Shown: positions 1 to 11,739, numbered from the stretch's first letter. The stretch: 64,000 nt of DNA from Kalaharituber pfeilii (GCA_015179045.1 WHUZ01000113.1:98351-162350); one strand, 5' to 3'. Translations and numbers: made by a program. Notes: a model not told the origin generated them from the sequence alone.

Positions 1-1
1 C

Positions 2-115
2 GGAGGAATTTATGCTTTTGTTGCAACAGGGTTAATTGGCGGGATTTCTCGCTTGATAGGGCCTAAAAGCGATGCTTACGAATATCCTTCAGAGTCGCTC
101 GGAAATTCCAGTTGA
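2..115 (+). CDS. 3' end of a gene, probable membrane protein (partial)
   Basis: An open frame runs in from the left edge and stops at TGA 113-115. The 38 visible residues begin with a hydrophobic, glycine-rich stretch (IYAFVATGLIGGISRLIG) followed by a short polar tail ending LGNSS. This looks like a last membrane segment and a cytosolic C-terminus, as in many fungal transporters, but the family cannot be named from so little. The start and any introns lie outside the window. It could also be a chance open frame. Confidence 0.4.
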   Translation, partial: GGIYAFVATGLIGGISRLIGPKSDAYEYPSESLGNSS

Positions 116-465
116 TGATCCATGTCCTCCTATGGTGCCATGCGATGTCATTCATGTGTTAGCAGTTTCCTCCCTCTCAAATAACTCTATACCTCTTTCC
201 CAAATTTCGCACTCCACTCCAATCATCCCAATTCAAATATGAAGACTGTCATGAAGTAAAGAACTTCGGTTATCTGCATCCAGAAATCACTACTCCATCC
301 AACATAACAACCAGAATTTCAGAGCTCCCTCTTCTCCGCCTTTCCAACTCTTGCAAGGTTCTCTTTCGTTTATCCCCTGCTATATTTTCTCATTAATACA
401 GTTCCCGTGTCTATAGCCCATATGTGCAAGTGTCCATTTGTTTCGGGCAAAATATTACATCCAAA
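116..465. other. intergenic, nothing recognised
   Basis: This is the probable 3' flank of the partial gene at the left edge and the 3' flank of the doubtful minus-strand gene that follows. I see no repeat, RNA gene or coding signal. Confidence 0.3.
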
Positions 466-980
466 TTAAGTTTCCTCGCCAAGCGACCACATCTTGCTCG
501 CTGCTAAGCGTTCTATTCCCGTACGCACCTCACGCTAAGAATGAAGAACATGAATAACACATAAACTTACATCAACCTCAACGGAGGTCCCTTCGGCGTC
601 GTTTGCCTTAACTTGCCCCAATGGAACCGCAGAGCCTTGCGTATACGTTGGATCTGGGCTCGGTGGAAGTGCGGTAGCGTTAACTGGTGTTTGCATCATC
701 TTGTGCGGTGCAGTTTCCTCTTCTGTTGTTGAGTCGCAATGTCGATGCCCTCCGGAAGGACTGGATCAAAACGTATAAATAACTTGAGCAAGCAGAGAAA
801 AGTTTGAGGAAAGAAAATGAATGCAAGGGAGTTGAAATAAAGCGAAAAAGTCTTTTGTCTCGCAGGCTTTGTTTCCTTACTTACTTCCGAAATAAAGTAA
901 ATGAAATCGAACACGATGGTCAGAGCGCCAACAATACGAGACTGGAAGCTAGCAAGTCGAATACGAAAGGCGCATGCCAT
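466..980 (-). CDS. doubtful multi-exon gene, function unknown
   Basis: Reading the minus strand, a frame free of stops from about 765 down to 571 gives a protein-like, threonine- and proline-rich stretch (for example TALPPSPDPTYTQGSAVPLG). It ends in VEVD at a good donor, GTAAGT (GT at 570-569). A possible last exon, 534-466, would add REVRTGIERLAASKMW and stop at TAA. The implied intron is only 36 nt, short even for a fungus, so the stop 36 nt downstream in the unspliced frame may instead be the real end. Upstream, an ATG at 980 opens a hydrophobic frame ending FIYFISE at another GTAAGT donor. The phases of these pieces do not join cleanly. I see exon-like segments and cannot give a trustworthy model. 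Confidence 0.25.
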
Positions 981-1114
981 ATAAAAAGTATTGGCACCAC
1001 GGTGGTCTGACTTAGCGACAGGGGGAAGTCAAAGAACAACGGTCTGGCCTGTGCGTGGAGTGCACTGGCGTGGGTCCCTCCGTCATAAGTGACAGGCATC
1101 ACTCTTGCCTGCAT

Positions 1115-3231
1115 GAGGTTGTGAAAGAAATAACAATTACGGATATTAGAGACCTTTGCTGTAAGTAGAGCGTCCCATGTGCCCAGAAACCAGGTTGTCG
1201 ACCCTTGTAAGCTCTAGAGGGGCTCAACTTTGCACCTGTAATTCAGCTCCAACAGGAGCAGCTACACACCCAGTTTCCTACTCCAAACTCAGAAGTTAAT
1301 TATTTGGGTTTCTGGAATTCTTATGATATCTTCTACTGTGCCATAGCTATCGTGGTTGCTGAGGTTAAAATTGTAGAGCTTTAATCGTGGGGTGAAGCTT
1401 TCGCTGGGAGCTTCACAGAGCTCTAGAGCTTACGCTGCGCCACACTTCATTAACTAGCAGGGGTACAGCAGGGTTCGGGAAGCTCTAGAGCGTCTTGCGA
1501 AAGGTCTCTATTGCATGGTTAAGACCACTTTGTTCCATGTTTATTTTGACTACCATTGGAGGGCAGGCAGCACATTCTTTGTCCAACTCTAAGCAAAGAC
1601 ATCCCTGCACAGTTTACCCTACTCCTACACGCGTCAAGGGCAGGGCGCCTTGTTTTGAGAAGCACATGCATGTAGCAATCGGTATCACTAACGCTGCTTC
1701 ATCCACGTCCATCGTGTCATCCCGCTCCTTCCCTTTTTCCATTGTACCCACTCTCCTCCACTCCTATAATTCCGAGTGCAGCCATCTCCCCGACAACCTT
1801 ACCTTCGCTGGTCTTCTTCCCTTCCCTCCTCTCTTCAACAACCATCGGGCTGCAACTATCCCCTCCATCCATGGGTTCGCCTTCTCCATCTAGTCCCTAA
1901 CCTTTCCCAGCTTTTGGTTGTTGCAATTCCAATTCTCACAATTGCGAGAGCAGATTGAGGCAGGTTCAACTGTCTCTTCCCAGCCTGTGGCCTGTTAACT
2001 TCTTGCTTGGGGGGTATTTTCTGGTTTTGGGTGGAGATTGGGGTGTTAGCTTTATTGTAGCCTCCTTCGTATCTTTCGAGGGCTTTGAAGACTGCCCTTT
2101 TGCTGGATTGGAGGGCTTCAGCTGCATAATGAGAAACAGTTGCCGATTCAGGTTGCCATGCATGACATCAATACAGTGGATCGCAAACTTTTGATCGATT
2201 ATCAAGATCAAGACTAATGATTATTAGCTGCTAGTCTGTCGCTAATTAATAGGCTAGCGATACCATAACGCAATCAAAATCATCTGCAGAACGGGTGGGT
2301 ATTTGAAAGCTTTGACATGATTTGTTGAAATACATCTGAGTAACTGAAAACGTGCATAGGCCTCTCGTATATTTTACCCGATCCACGTTTCCGTGCTGCC
2401 TTGGCGATGCTCAAGTCCACCCTCCCTTATCATCAGCCATGCTGGTCACATATTTTTGATATGTTAAGCATATTACCGATGAGTAATGTTCCGTGTTAAC
2501 GCCCTGAAAGCTATGCGTTTGTGTTATGACAATGATGACATTGAAATATGCTGCTCAAATTCATGTTGATTCACTACTCTAGTTCAAAGGAGTTTCGGTG
2601 GAGATGCGAATGGTTTCGATTACTTTGTTTTGAACTTGAAAAACAGTAAACCGCATATTGTAGTTCGAACCGTCCCGATTGCTTGAGTACTGGTATGTGC
2701 AGATCGCGCCCTCTTTGAAGAATATCTATATATGATAATTATTGTCCTCCTTAGCTCTACTAAAGTGAGCCATAATCCCAGAAAGAGTAGAGGTGTGCCA
2801 ATTGATCTCATCCAAAGTAGCCTGTTTCCACAACCAACCAGCTCGATGTCACTGGTTGTCATGATTTTTTTCCGAGCACCTCAACATTCTCTTCTTTATA
2901 AGACTAGATTTTCTTTTGATAGGATTAAAATGTGGAGACTTTAGAGCAAAGCTTAAACAGAAATCGGAACTCTTATTGGCAGCTCCTGCAATCGCACACT
3001 GTACTGAGTACATCAAAGCATGTAGTTTTAGGTACATCTAGTATGCTGGTAGAAATAGCCTTCTAGGGTACATTAGCATATTGCAAGCTAAGTATTGTAG
3101 CTCTTCTATTCGGCAACCTCCAGACCTACATATGTTTAGTAACTGCAGAGCTACTTTATTATTTTACTTGCCTTGCATTTGGTGTAACTAGCATGTATTC
3201 AATAACAGAGGCAGAGAGCGAAAGACTATGA
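1115..3231. other. intergenic, nothing recognised
   Basis: About 2.1 kb of mixed composition. Several frames stay open for 60-130 codons (for example plus strand 1495-1893), but none resembles a known protein or carries a convincing start and splice structure. Confidence 0.3.
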
Positions 3232-3233
3232 TA

Positions 3234-3913
3234 CGGTTTTCCCTTGCTATACCGGATCTGTAAAATCCGGCCGTTATAAAACAAAATGCTTGGCAGAAAT
3301 ACAATAGGGATAGGCTGCAAAATAATGGAAATTGCATAATTATTAATGGGAAGTGGATCGACAATGACAACCTAAGTTAATTATATAAAGTCAAGTTTAG
3401 TAAGCATGTTCAAGGTGAATGCAAAGGTGGGGCAGCCAAAATTGGACGTATCAGTATTAGTGTATCCAGCATAGCAAATATTATTTGTATGGAGACAGGG
3501 GCGTAAGTGCCTGACAATTCCTGTCCGGTCCGGTATTCTTAGTGTGTCCGGTATAGCAAGAGTGTTCTATATGGGAACGGAATGTACCGTATTAACTCAC
3601 TTAAGAGGTAAAACACAAACGCGCGCTTTGGTGGTCTTGGCAAGCCTCTTAACGCCAGTGCGCGTGTACTACGCACGAGCACGCCGAATTACCGCGATGC
3701 TAACCTCAACAGCACGGAAACTGATAGTGACGTGACTCCCAAAAAAAGAAAAAAGAAAAAAAAAATACCAATATTGTACCAAAGCGCGCGCTAGCGCGAT
3801 CAATAGCGTCCAAAGTTCTGCCAAGACCACACTAGCGCGCGTTTGTGTTTTACCTCTTAAGTGAGTTAATACGGTAGCAGCCTGAGAGCGTCCGGTATAG
3901 CAAGGGAAAACTG
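3234..3913. mobile_element. inverted-repeat DNA element (outer of a nested pair)
   Basis: The left end at 3234 reads CGGTTTTCCCTTGCTATACC and the right end, read on the minus strand from 3913, reads CAGTTTTCCCTTGCTATACC. They match at 22 of 23 positions. The left flank is TA (3232-3233); the right flank is CA, so a TA duplication may have mutated. The CTTGCTATA core is shared with the elements at 25315 and 32393 and resembles ends of fungal pogo/Fot1-like transposons (family knowledge). No transposase frame is present, so it is non-autonomous. A second element sits inside it at 3585-3876. Confidence 0.65.
3585..3876. mobile_element. fold-back (hairpin) MITE nested in the outer element
   Basis: The first 55 or so bases, starting TACCGTATTAACTCACTTAA, are repeated inverted at the right end (3823-3876), giving two long near-identical arms around a loop of about 180 nt. 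The arms contain a CACAAACGCGCGC block and a TTGGCA block. The element begins and ends with TA, as expected for a TA-targeting DNA transposon. The loop holds an A-rich tract (3739-3768) and CpG-rich GCGCGCGCTAGCGCG. No coding frame is present. Confidence 0.7.
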
Positions 3914-4943
3914 CATGTGGATATTGTCAGAAGATAATAAATGCGGGCACGGGCTATAGCCTTGGACCGGTGGTTACACTTCACAGCAATATGAGCCACA
4001 TTACATAATTCTTTATACATTACTGTAATTCACCACAACGTGACGTGCACCACGTCCCGAAGCACGTTTTACACCAAAACTGACCACGCGCGACAACATA
4101 TATCTCAACCACCAGAATAGAATTCTGTATGTAACATGTATACTAGTTACATCAAGGACTATTCTTCATATTCTACACCTTAGCTTCTTCAGAAATATTG
4201 CTTTAAAGGATTTATCACTCATGAAATTCACACCGTGAATTGGCATAGGCTTGGCATATATTTTTCGCTGTGATATCACTAGTATTGAATTCCACCTTAT
4301 CACACCTGAATTAAATCTGATAAAAATACTAGAACACTTGAATAACAATATTTTATCTTATTCAAAGATGTGAGAAGCATGTCAAGAAAATTTCTAAAGA
4401 AGTGGTAGAGTTATTCACAAAATTCATATTCTCATAGAAATTGTATGCAATAGTTGTATAGGAAAACTACCAGAAATGGCAATTTGATATATGAACTAGG
4501 CATTAAACAACATTAAGCCAATTAAAACACTACTTGTAATCATCAAGAGGCCTATTGGGGAGACTCTCTAGCCACAAGTCTGCAGGTATTCTGGTGAGCA
4601 TTGACGGGAAGTAGTACACCCTCCCCTCCAGTGCACTTTGTATGGGAATTCTATATAAATGCATGCCAAGGCATCAATGAAAAACTCATAGTGCCATTAA
4701 TCGACCACAAGAAGCATGATCATGGTCTGTTGTCATAACATGAGAAAGCAGGTTTGCATATGTTGTTTTCAGGTTTTTGTTCTAACTGAGGATTTCTCGT
4801 TATCACCAAAAGTTGTCTATATATGTCGCTTTATCTTCCTGTATCTATTGCAATGCAGCAAGCGAACGTATCCAATTCAATAAGAGTTAAGACCTCACGT
4901 GCTTCTCTTATCTCCACGTGCCTTCCAAGCCAAGCTTACTTTA
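3914..4943. other. intergenic, nothing recognised
   Basis: AT-leaning sequence without recognisable genes or repeats. Confidence 0.3.
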
Positions 4944-4955
4944 CCCATTTCCGTC

Positions 4956-5022
4956 ATTACAAATGTCCTGCCATGGCGAAGAGCTGCATGCGGGGTCATG
5001 TGACAAAAAAAAAAAAAAAAAG
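4956..5022 (+). mobile_element. LINE family B short 3' copy
   Basis: The insert ends in CCTGCCATGGCGAAGAGCTG, a GCGGGG motif, GTCATGTGAC and poly(A). It is flanked by a perfect 12-bp duplication CCCATTTCCGTC (4944-4955 and 5023-5034). A duplication plus a 3' poly(A) is the signature of target-primed reverse transcription. Confidence 0.85.
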
Positions 5023-5034
5023 CCCATTTCCGTC

Positions 5035-6163
5035 GCCGTCGCCACAGTGCCTCTCGTACTGTATCATAGACCCCTGCACTTAACTCTAATGCAAGGCTAT
5101 CAATGGTTCCTCGAGGCCCACTTTCACTGAATTGAACATCGTGTAAACAGACGCCATCCAATAGGCCGCTCGGGCACCGCAGCATGGAACGCTAGCTTGC
5201 ATCTTACATCTGTTTGGCCTAAATTTAGGAGACCCAGCACCAACTAGCTAGTCTCTCCTGGACAAACATTCCTATCGGTACGCCCCACTTAGTCTAACTT
5301 CCCAATTGATGGAATCAATACCTTGGCTGCGCTCACTTCATGACCCTTCACAGACGATCCGACAGTTGGTGAACGCTGAGTTGTCGACAGTGGCACCGGT
5401 TGGCGCCTCTACAGTTCGCTTGATTAAACTAATAAAGGTTTTCGTGAAGTCAAGCTAAAATGAAACTAGGGTTAGCCTCTTGCACAATGCCACAAACGTG
5501 CAGTCTGCAGTGCAATTCCAATGGCCATTGTTGTCAGGTTGCATAGCGGTGACATGGGTGGACCTTCTGGCATATGCAGACTTATGGTATTTAAGGATAG
5601 CTTTGACTCTTTTATAGGAGCGCATCGTCATCAGAATCGACTCTCTTATAGGCTTCGACCTTCGCCACCGGCTTTGTCCTTACACACCACTAGCGCTGTG
5701 GAAGACGGATTCATCTACCAAGAATGAAAGACTCCACCGGGACTAACGCGTGAACTGAGAGAGAATAATAGCGGACAAAAGATGTAACTAGTCGCTATTC
5801 CACAAAATCAGTCGCTCTCTTTTCTTAACAGGTCAAGTAATGAAATAAACTTCCCCTGGCTTCCCGCTGTGACCATCGTGGGCCCACCAGTTGGTCTTCA
5901 TGTTTCTACCCGTCTCATCAGTTCCACTAGTAATCGCATGCTCACATCATACCGTTTTTGTCTCAGTCATGGTCTTCCTTTGGGCAAACTTCGAACTGTG
6001 TTTCTGAGGAGCTCGATGACATATCCTAAAAACCTGAACTTGGGCACCAGGGTACCGGTAATCTTGTAGAAGGCAACCAACAGATTGGCTTTATGCTTTA
6101 TTACACTCAGTTTTGGGAATTCTCTCTGAGAGAAACTCCTAGTAGGCTTCTACTATACGATTC
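5035..6163. other. intergenic, nothing recognised
   Basis: Short open frames only; no gene or repeat that I can name. Confidence 0.3.
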
Positions 6164-6170
6164 GAACGTT

Positions 6171-6632
6171 AAAGCATGGAGGGCCGACGAGAGCAAAAGG
6201 CTACAGCTGTCGTACCGGCCACTGGAATACCTGGGGAAGAGGAGGAGGGTAGCCACGCTCGCAGGCATGTTGGGGAACAAGGGTTTGCGGCAGTGGAGAC
6301 ACCAGATAGGGAAGGACGACTCACCGGAGTGTAGGTGGTGTGGCAAAGCCCTCGAGAACTTTGCGCACATTATGAATGAGTGTGAGGCGTGGAAGAAGAG
6401 ACTACACTACCGAGAGGGGAGATGGGGTTGAAGCAGCCAACGAAGGCAGAAGGGGAAGGAGACATGCTGGCGGAGGTTTTAGACTGGGCGGCAGAGTAAT
6501 TCCTTTATTCTTCGATTCTGTTATTCCACTCTCTTTCTCTTTTATTTCCCCATCTTGTATCTAATTTCTCGCCATAGCCTGTTAGGCGGCATGCGAGTAA
6601 TGAAATGAAAAAAAAAAAAAAAAAAAAAAAAA
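6171..6632 (+). mobile_element. LINE family A, 5'-truncated copy with the end of ORF2
   Basis: The copy is flanked by the 7-bp duplication GAACGTT (6164-6170 and 6633-6639). Its open frame continues in from the flank and stops at 6431. It encodes the segment after RNase H in a non-LTR retrotransposon polyprotein: RRVATLAGMLGNKGLRQWRH, then the knuckle CRWCGKALENFAHIMNEC (C-x2-C-x7-H-x4-C). The frame then ends early relative to other copies. The 3' untranslated part ends with GCCTGTTAGGC, ATGCGAGTAATGAAATG and about 25 A. The clade is probably Tad1-like (inference). Confidence 0.85.
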
Positions 6633-6639
6633 GAACGTT

Positions 6640-7308
6640 GTATGAGTGGGACGTGGCTTGAGCACATTTTTCCGTAAATCCTATCGATCACATGTTCATG
6701 ATTGGAAAAAGCTGATAACCTGAGAAAGACACAAGTTTAAACTACTCTGTCATGTTGACTGAGATTTGTCTTTTTACTTTCAGATATCCCGGAATTAAGT
6801 GGGAACTATATATGCAGGCAGGGTTTACCTTTTTATGGAAACCTCTGCGCAAAGCGCGTTTAACGAACCCTAGCTATCATACACACAGCAAGCGCACCTC
6901 CACAAGACGCTAACAAGGCTGGTCCTAGTCTTTCTACCTATTCCTGTCGGCAAGGCTATGATACCGATAGACTCGTAACCAAACTTAGTCAGCGGTCGCA
7001 TGCCGATAGACTAAGTTCTGCTCAGAGGTACAAAAATCTTGACTAATGGCAAGCAGCAGTAGATAACAAAACGCGTCTTGGCGTTGACTTGTTCAACAAA
7101 TGTACAGTGCTTGCATTAACCTAAATCAGAAATCACACGGAGCTTTGGTAATTTTGATGATATCACATTTCTTTCTGCACTTTTGACCACGGTTCAGGGC
7201 TCGCAGTATCCGTATTCTTTTTCTAAACTTCCAAATGCATAATCTCACCTGGTTAGTTCCCACAATACCCTGTTCAAGATGCCCATCGCTCATGGTGCAA
7301 TCCTACGG
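6640..7308. other. intergenic, nothing recognised
   Basis: 3' flank of the minus-strand gene that follows; no other signal seen. Confidence 0.3.
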
Positions 7309-7941
7309 TCATTGAATCCATCGATCCGTCAAATACCCCGTCGTAAATGCATACACCGCTTTATGAAGCAAATCGATGATCTGCTCATTCACCGGCCACG
7401 TCCTGTTCCCCAATGTCCTGTCAGCACTCCAGTCACTAATTTATAATTGTCCTTGGGGTATTTACCAAGGTGGCGCCCCCACCCCCATCCAATTTTCCAA
7501 GGTCTGGTCGATACTCAACCTTACTCCCACAAACAAGAAATCCGCAAACGGCCCCCTAAGCCCGTACAGACTCATCAACGCCCTTATGATGGCCCCAAGA
7601 GCACCTTGGCCGTAATGCATTGCCATGTTAAGCGGGAAGGCGAGATTCCGCGTTTCGACGTCACGAGGCGAGAAGCCGAGGAGTCGCGCCAGCGTCATGC
7701 CTGGAACGTAGGAGTCGGGACGGGACGTGATCGCTTGCTCGAGTTTCTCAGTGGCGGTCATGCTGCGAAGCTTGGAATTCAGCTAGCTGCTGAGTGATGC
7801 ATGCGGGAGATTAACATATCATAGAGTGAAGAATACTCACGCAATAACGCCGATGATTCCGGCGCCCATGCCGTAAAACATCACCGTCCCCATTGAAAGT
7901 CGCGGTATGGGACGGTCAGAGATGGATGGTCTTCGAGACAT
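7309..7941 (-). CDS. conserved fungal small membrane protein, three exons
   Basis: I assembled this gene from three exons read on the minus strand: 7941-7841, 7762-7466 and 7402-7309, 163 residues in all. Introns of 78 and 63 nt start GTGAGT and GTAAAT and end GCAG and ACAG, and the phases fit exactly. The start is ATG 7941-7939. Residues 17-35 (VMFYGMGAGIIGVIA region) form a probable membrane segment. The middle exon carries the conserved-looking run LNMAMHYGQGALGAIIRALM, then GLRGPFADFLF and RLSIDQTLENWMGVGAPPWT. I recall proteins with this GQG...LRGP...DQTLEN...GAPPWTWP pattern as a widespread, uncharacterised ascomycete family of about this length; that is memory, not a search. It stands alone, with the next gene 1.5 kb upstream. 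Confidence 0.8.
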
Positions 7942-8886
7942 TTCGATATTGCCGTGTTCAACGATGAATGTATTGAAAGCTAACGTTTGTTCTTCCTCCG
8001 TTAGAAGTTCAGGGGAGCTTTTGATAACCGCGTAATGACGTCAAGGAGCCCGGGAAGTGACGTAATTCCCATCGTTGAGGTAAAGAGAATCAAGGTTAGA
8101 GCAGATTTGAAACAGATGTGAAAGCAAACCTTAAATACGGTGTGGGAGGCGGGGTCCGGAATTTAGTTAGCGACTAATGTAAGGCGTCGATATCAGCACC
8201 GTGGATCATGCGATGGTATAAGATCAAGGCACGTGTAATAGAGCTTAAATAGGACGGAGACATATAAGTTACATAGATTCATCATTCATTCTACATCTAC
8301 CTTCTTCATTACTATAATTTACTCTCTAAGATTAGCTTACTACGTGGATAAACCACCTCCAAGTAATGTGACCACTTTACAACTCCTGATGAACAGGTAA
8401 ATGATCCCAGCAGAGAGACTAGTGATGGAGTCGTGCGCTCACAACGTACGGTGAAACTAGGTGGGAAGCAGCGTGAGAGACATTATTTGAATGAGCATTT
8501 GCATGAGGTCCTCCGCATTCTTAGTTACAGCGATTGGTGTAAAACTTCGATACAGATTCAGGGCGCATACAGTATCGCATGCGACCTCATTTAGCGTCGA
8601 CGTCGCTGCGCTGTGATACTGGTACAAATCCATTTTCGGCAGATACGTACGTATATGCTTGCCCTTGCACTGCATTTCCTTGAATTATTCATATACCTCC
8701 GCTCGCTAAGAGAATTCTATCATGACTAACTTTGCTTATTTCAATTTTCCTCTCAGGATGGGCACGTTTCATTCACTTGAGTTTATCATTATCGAATCCA
8801 CAAGCGATTCGAGAACGACACCGGTAGTTCATTTTCAGTTAAAATTCGTAGCCATACGATGCAATAGAAATGTCGGGGTTTGGGAG
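7942..8886. other. intergenic, nothing recognised
   Basis: Upstream region of the minus-strand membrane protein gene. It includes a stretch rich in regulatory-like CGTAATGACGTCA (8028-8041, a CRE-like TGACGTCA core). No gene is recognised. Confidence 0.3.
8034..8041. promoter_or_regulatory. CRE/ATF-type palindrome TGACGTCA
   Basis: A perfect TGACGTCA palindrome lies about 95 bp upstream of the start codon at 7941. Fungal CREB/ATF-type bZIP factors bind this word (family knowledge). A single 8-mer can occur by chance, so this is only a candidate site. Confidence 0.3.
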
Positions 8887-8900
8887 CTGAGTTCACTGCT

Positions 8901-8990
8901 TTCCTTCTTTTTTTTTTTTTTTTTTTTTTTGGCTTTTGGTTCATTACCTACTCGATGCAGCCTTGCTGATCACAAGAGCTACAGGCTGGA
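8901..8990 (-). mobile_element. LINE copy, divergent family-A-like tail
   Basis: Poly(T) followed, on the minus strand, by a tail containing CAGCAAGGCTG, a CGAGTAGGTAATGA block and an A run. The 14-bp duplication CTGAGTTCACTGCT flanks it perfectly (8887-8900 and 8991-9004). The GAGTAATGA-like end and a small CAGC-AAG-GCTG hairpin resemble family A, but the stem sequence differs, so this may be a separate subfamily. Confidence 0.75.
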
Positions 8991-9004
8991 CTGAGTTCAC
9001 TGCT

Positions 9005-9501
9005 GAAAGAAACCCAAAACCAAACTACTCAGGGCATGATTCAGAACTACAGTATTACCTTGGAAAGATGCGTAAGACACCTGAATTCCCCGAGTGAGTC
9101 GAGCATCTCGTGAACACGCTACCTAAGTGACTAAAGGCTCAATTGAACTAATGTTCATGTGTCCCTCTGATATTTACGCCCCAGGGCACTACGCCTGAGA
9201 AAACCACACTGAAACAGCAACAGAACGATGCGAAATTACAAGTAATACTCCAAAGGTAGTTCTCACGTTGTCATTGCGGGAAAGCAACTCATCTCGGTAA
9301 CACGAGTAACACGCTACTACTATTTCCACTGGTGGATCTCAACTCACTCCAGAGACAAATGACGAATCAAACAACAAATCAATCCTATTGGAAGTCACAC
9401 AACCCACAATTCTCCAAAAAAAAGCACATCAATCTCCCACAGACCAAGAAACATGCGGCCAAGAAGAAAACACGCGTTTCTTCCTCCATTCTCGCCCATC
9501 C
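9005..9501. other. intergenic, nothing recognised
   Basis: Contains the likely 3' untranslated region of the GFA-domain gene; no other signal seen. Confidence 0.3.
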
Positions 9502-9990
9502 TCACCATGTTCCCGGCGCAACCGGCACCTTCTTCAGTCCCTCATGCCATTTCTCGTATTTTCCATCCCAGTACCCTTTTACCTTCATCGCCTCAGTTGA
9601 GAAATCGACTTCAGGGTCATCAAGTGTCACCGCATTGATCACAAGCATGTCCATTGTCCCATCCAGGATCTTCCCTCTCTTATGTGTCTTCACGCCACAC
9701 ATCTTGCAGAAATAGTAGTGGACCGTTTTCTTATAGAACGTGTAGTCGCCGACATTGGCAGCAAAGTCTGGAGAGGATGGGGACGGCGTGAGGAGGGAGA
9801 AACTTGAGATGGATTCGGGATCCCAAATGGAGAGGCAGTGGATGTTGCCTTTTAAGCAAATGCTACAGTTGCATTTCGTGAGATCCCAGGTAGTGGGGTC
9901 TTCTGGGAGAGAAACCGAGTAGGTAAGGAGGCCACAGTGGCATGAGCCTTTGTAGGTCTTCTTTTGCATGGGAGCAGATTCAGAAGACAT
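9502..9990 (-). CDS. GFA (CENP-V type) domain protein
   Basis: Single-exon gene of 162 residues starting at ATG 9990-9988. The frame stays open further upstream but begins there without ATG. Zinc-binding cysteines fit the GFA fold: GSCHCG near residues 13-17, CNCSIC near 40-45, and a later CKMCG. GFA proteins are small beta-fold zinc proteins named after glutathione-dependent formaldehyde-activating enzyme; most fungal members have no proven substrate. The length matches the usual 130-170 residues, and the C-terminus (YEKWHEGLKKVP) is typical of fungal members. A cytosolic role is likely, with no signal peptide seen. Confidence 0.85.
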   Translation of the reverse strand: MSSESAPMQKKTYKGSCHCGLLTYSVSLPEDPTTWDLTKCNCSICLKGNIHCLSIWDPESISSFSLLTPSPSSPDFAANVGDYTFYKKTVHYYFCKMCGVKTHKRGKILDGTMDMLVINAVTLDDPEVDFSTEAMKVKGYWDGKYEKWHEGLKKVPVAPGTW

Positions 9991-10132
9991 TTCGTTGGAG
10001 GGAATCGAGGTAGAATGGTGTTTAGATTGTTGACGCTGGCTTTTGGCTGGGTGCAGGAAGACCTTTTTTCGAAGAAAGGGTGCAGAGAGGATGAGATGGT
10101 AATGACTCTCAGCAGAGGAGCAATTGGGGACC

Positions 10133-10142
10133 TTAATATACC
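10133..10142 (-). promoter_or_regulatory. possible TATA element of the GFA gene
   Basis: On the minus strand the sequence TATATTAAGG lies about 145 bp upstream of the chosen start codon. This placement supports treating the open frame between it and 9990 as leader rather than protein. It is a weak single-motif call. Confidence 0.3.
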
Positions 10143-10602
10143 TTTCAAAGCCTCCTACAAAGGGAGACATATCGCCCCACCTTGGCCGGGGAAATGTTCC
10201 CCTGTTTGTTCTTTCTGCGCTACATGGAGACATTATGCACAACGCGACTCTCAAGTGGCCATAGTTCACCGGTAATACTCCCATGTCAAGGACTGAATAA
10301 TAATCAGGCAATCAACTCCGGAAACATGAGAACGTCGTAATCGCAATAGGCAATGCTGAGTGACCTCAGCATCCCCAGGACAAGTCTTGGTTTGTTGGTG
10401 GGGCGCCTGTGGTCTTGATCGATCGCAGTGGAACTAGTGGATCCAAATCCGTGTCCAACATGGCTTGCTATTGGTTTCTGCGTTATGAACCTACCGTGTA
10501 ATGGCCGAGACAGATGGTAATTCCTCTTTCTTCACTCTCCAGAACATGCCTTCTTCACCGCAGCGCGCTCGGGATCTTTTCTGCTCACTGGTCCCTCGCG
10601 CC

Positions 10603-10694
10603 CTGTCAGGGCCGAACGGCTGCTAAGCGGGGTTTGCAAAATTAAAAAAAACAAAAAAAGAAAAGAAAAAAAAAAGAAAAGAAAAAGAAAAAAT
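10603..10694 (+). mobile_element. LINE family B short 3' copy
   Basis: Begins just after CTGGTCCCTCGCGCC (10588-10602) and is followed by CTGGCCCCTCGCGCC (10695-10709), a 15-bp duplication with one difference. The insert has a diverged B tail (CCGAACGGCTGCTAAGCGGG) and an impure A-rich tail broken by G and C, so it looks older than most copies. Confidence 0.7.
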
Positions 10695-10709
10695 CTGGCC
10701 CCTCGCGCC

Positions 10710-11708
10710 GGTGTAACGCGTTCGCGACGTGTTGCGGGGTAGCAATTATTTAGTCAGTTTCAAAGACACCGGTAAGCACGCGTAAATTAGCCCACGCAGA
10801 TAGAGCACTAAGATAAACTGCGGGGCTGGTACTGTATTAATTTCCACGTGCACAACACACGAACGCGGGAGAACATGAGCAGCACTAGTCAACAACGGCC
10901 TGCAATTGGGAGACCACGCGTACCACAATTGTATCCGAGGCTCACTGGTGACTCATTTTCTTGAAATTGCTAGGTTGTCTCCCGACTTAATGCGAATTGG
11001 AATCGACTGGACCTGCAAGATTTTGATTCGCCTACAGCTAGCTAGATCACAAACGTGTAGACTAAGTCGACCGTAAATAGACCGCGTTTGTTGCTAAACT
11101 GAAGGCCTTTTAATTCATTTCCTCTAGCAATGGTTCCGTTTTGCTTGCTTGTATACCCAACGCTCGAAAGTCAGGGTAAAGCAAATAAACGTTAACTGCC
11201 TCAGTGCGCATGTTCTGGGGCGTCTATCACAAGCAAGAGTATGGTTATTCGCCACTGGGAGACATGGGAACACAATGCCTCCCTCGAGTGATAACCTCCG
11301 CTGCATGCAGTAATTTTCAATCAGGGGACAAGAGCCATCCTACATAGATTCATGCACATCATTCTCCCTGAGGCTCCTTTGCATCTCATTCCGAGGTGAC
11401 GCTAGCTGAAATCCTGGCAACAAAACCTCGACATACTGTAACTTTGCATCAACCCATCTAGTAGGTGAACGTGGGGGATTCAAAAGTGACATTCTAATGA
11501 TAATCCCAACAAAAAGACTATCACTATGTCTAATGCAAGTTCATAGCCAACACAATCTTTGCTGCAACATGGAGTCGATTAGTCTCAAGCAGCCGTGGAC
11601 AAAATGTTCGAGATATTTCGAAAGATAATTTTACCGGCTCAATGTATACGTACTGGGGAATTGCTTTAATTTCACCATCTACATATGATTGGGGTCTTGC
11701 ATGATCTC

Positions 11709-11739
<31 letters not shown>

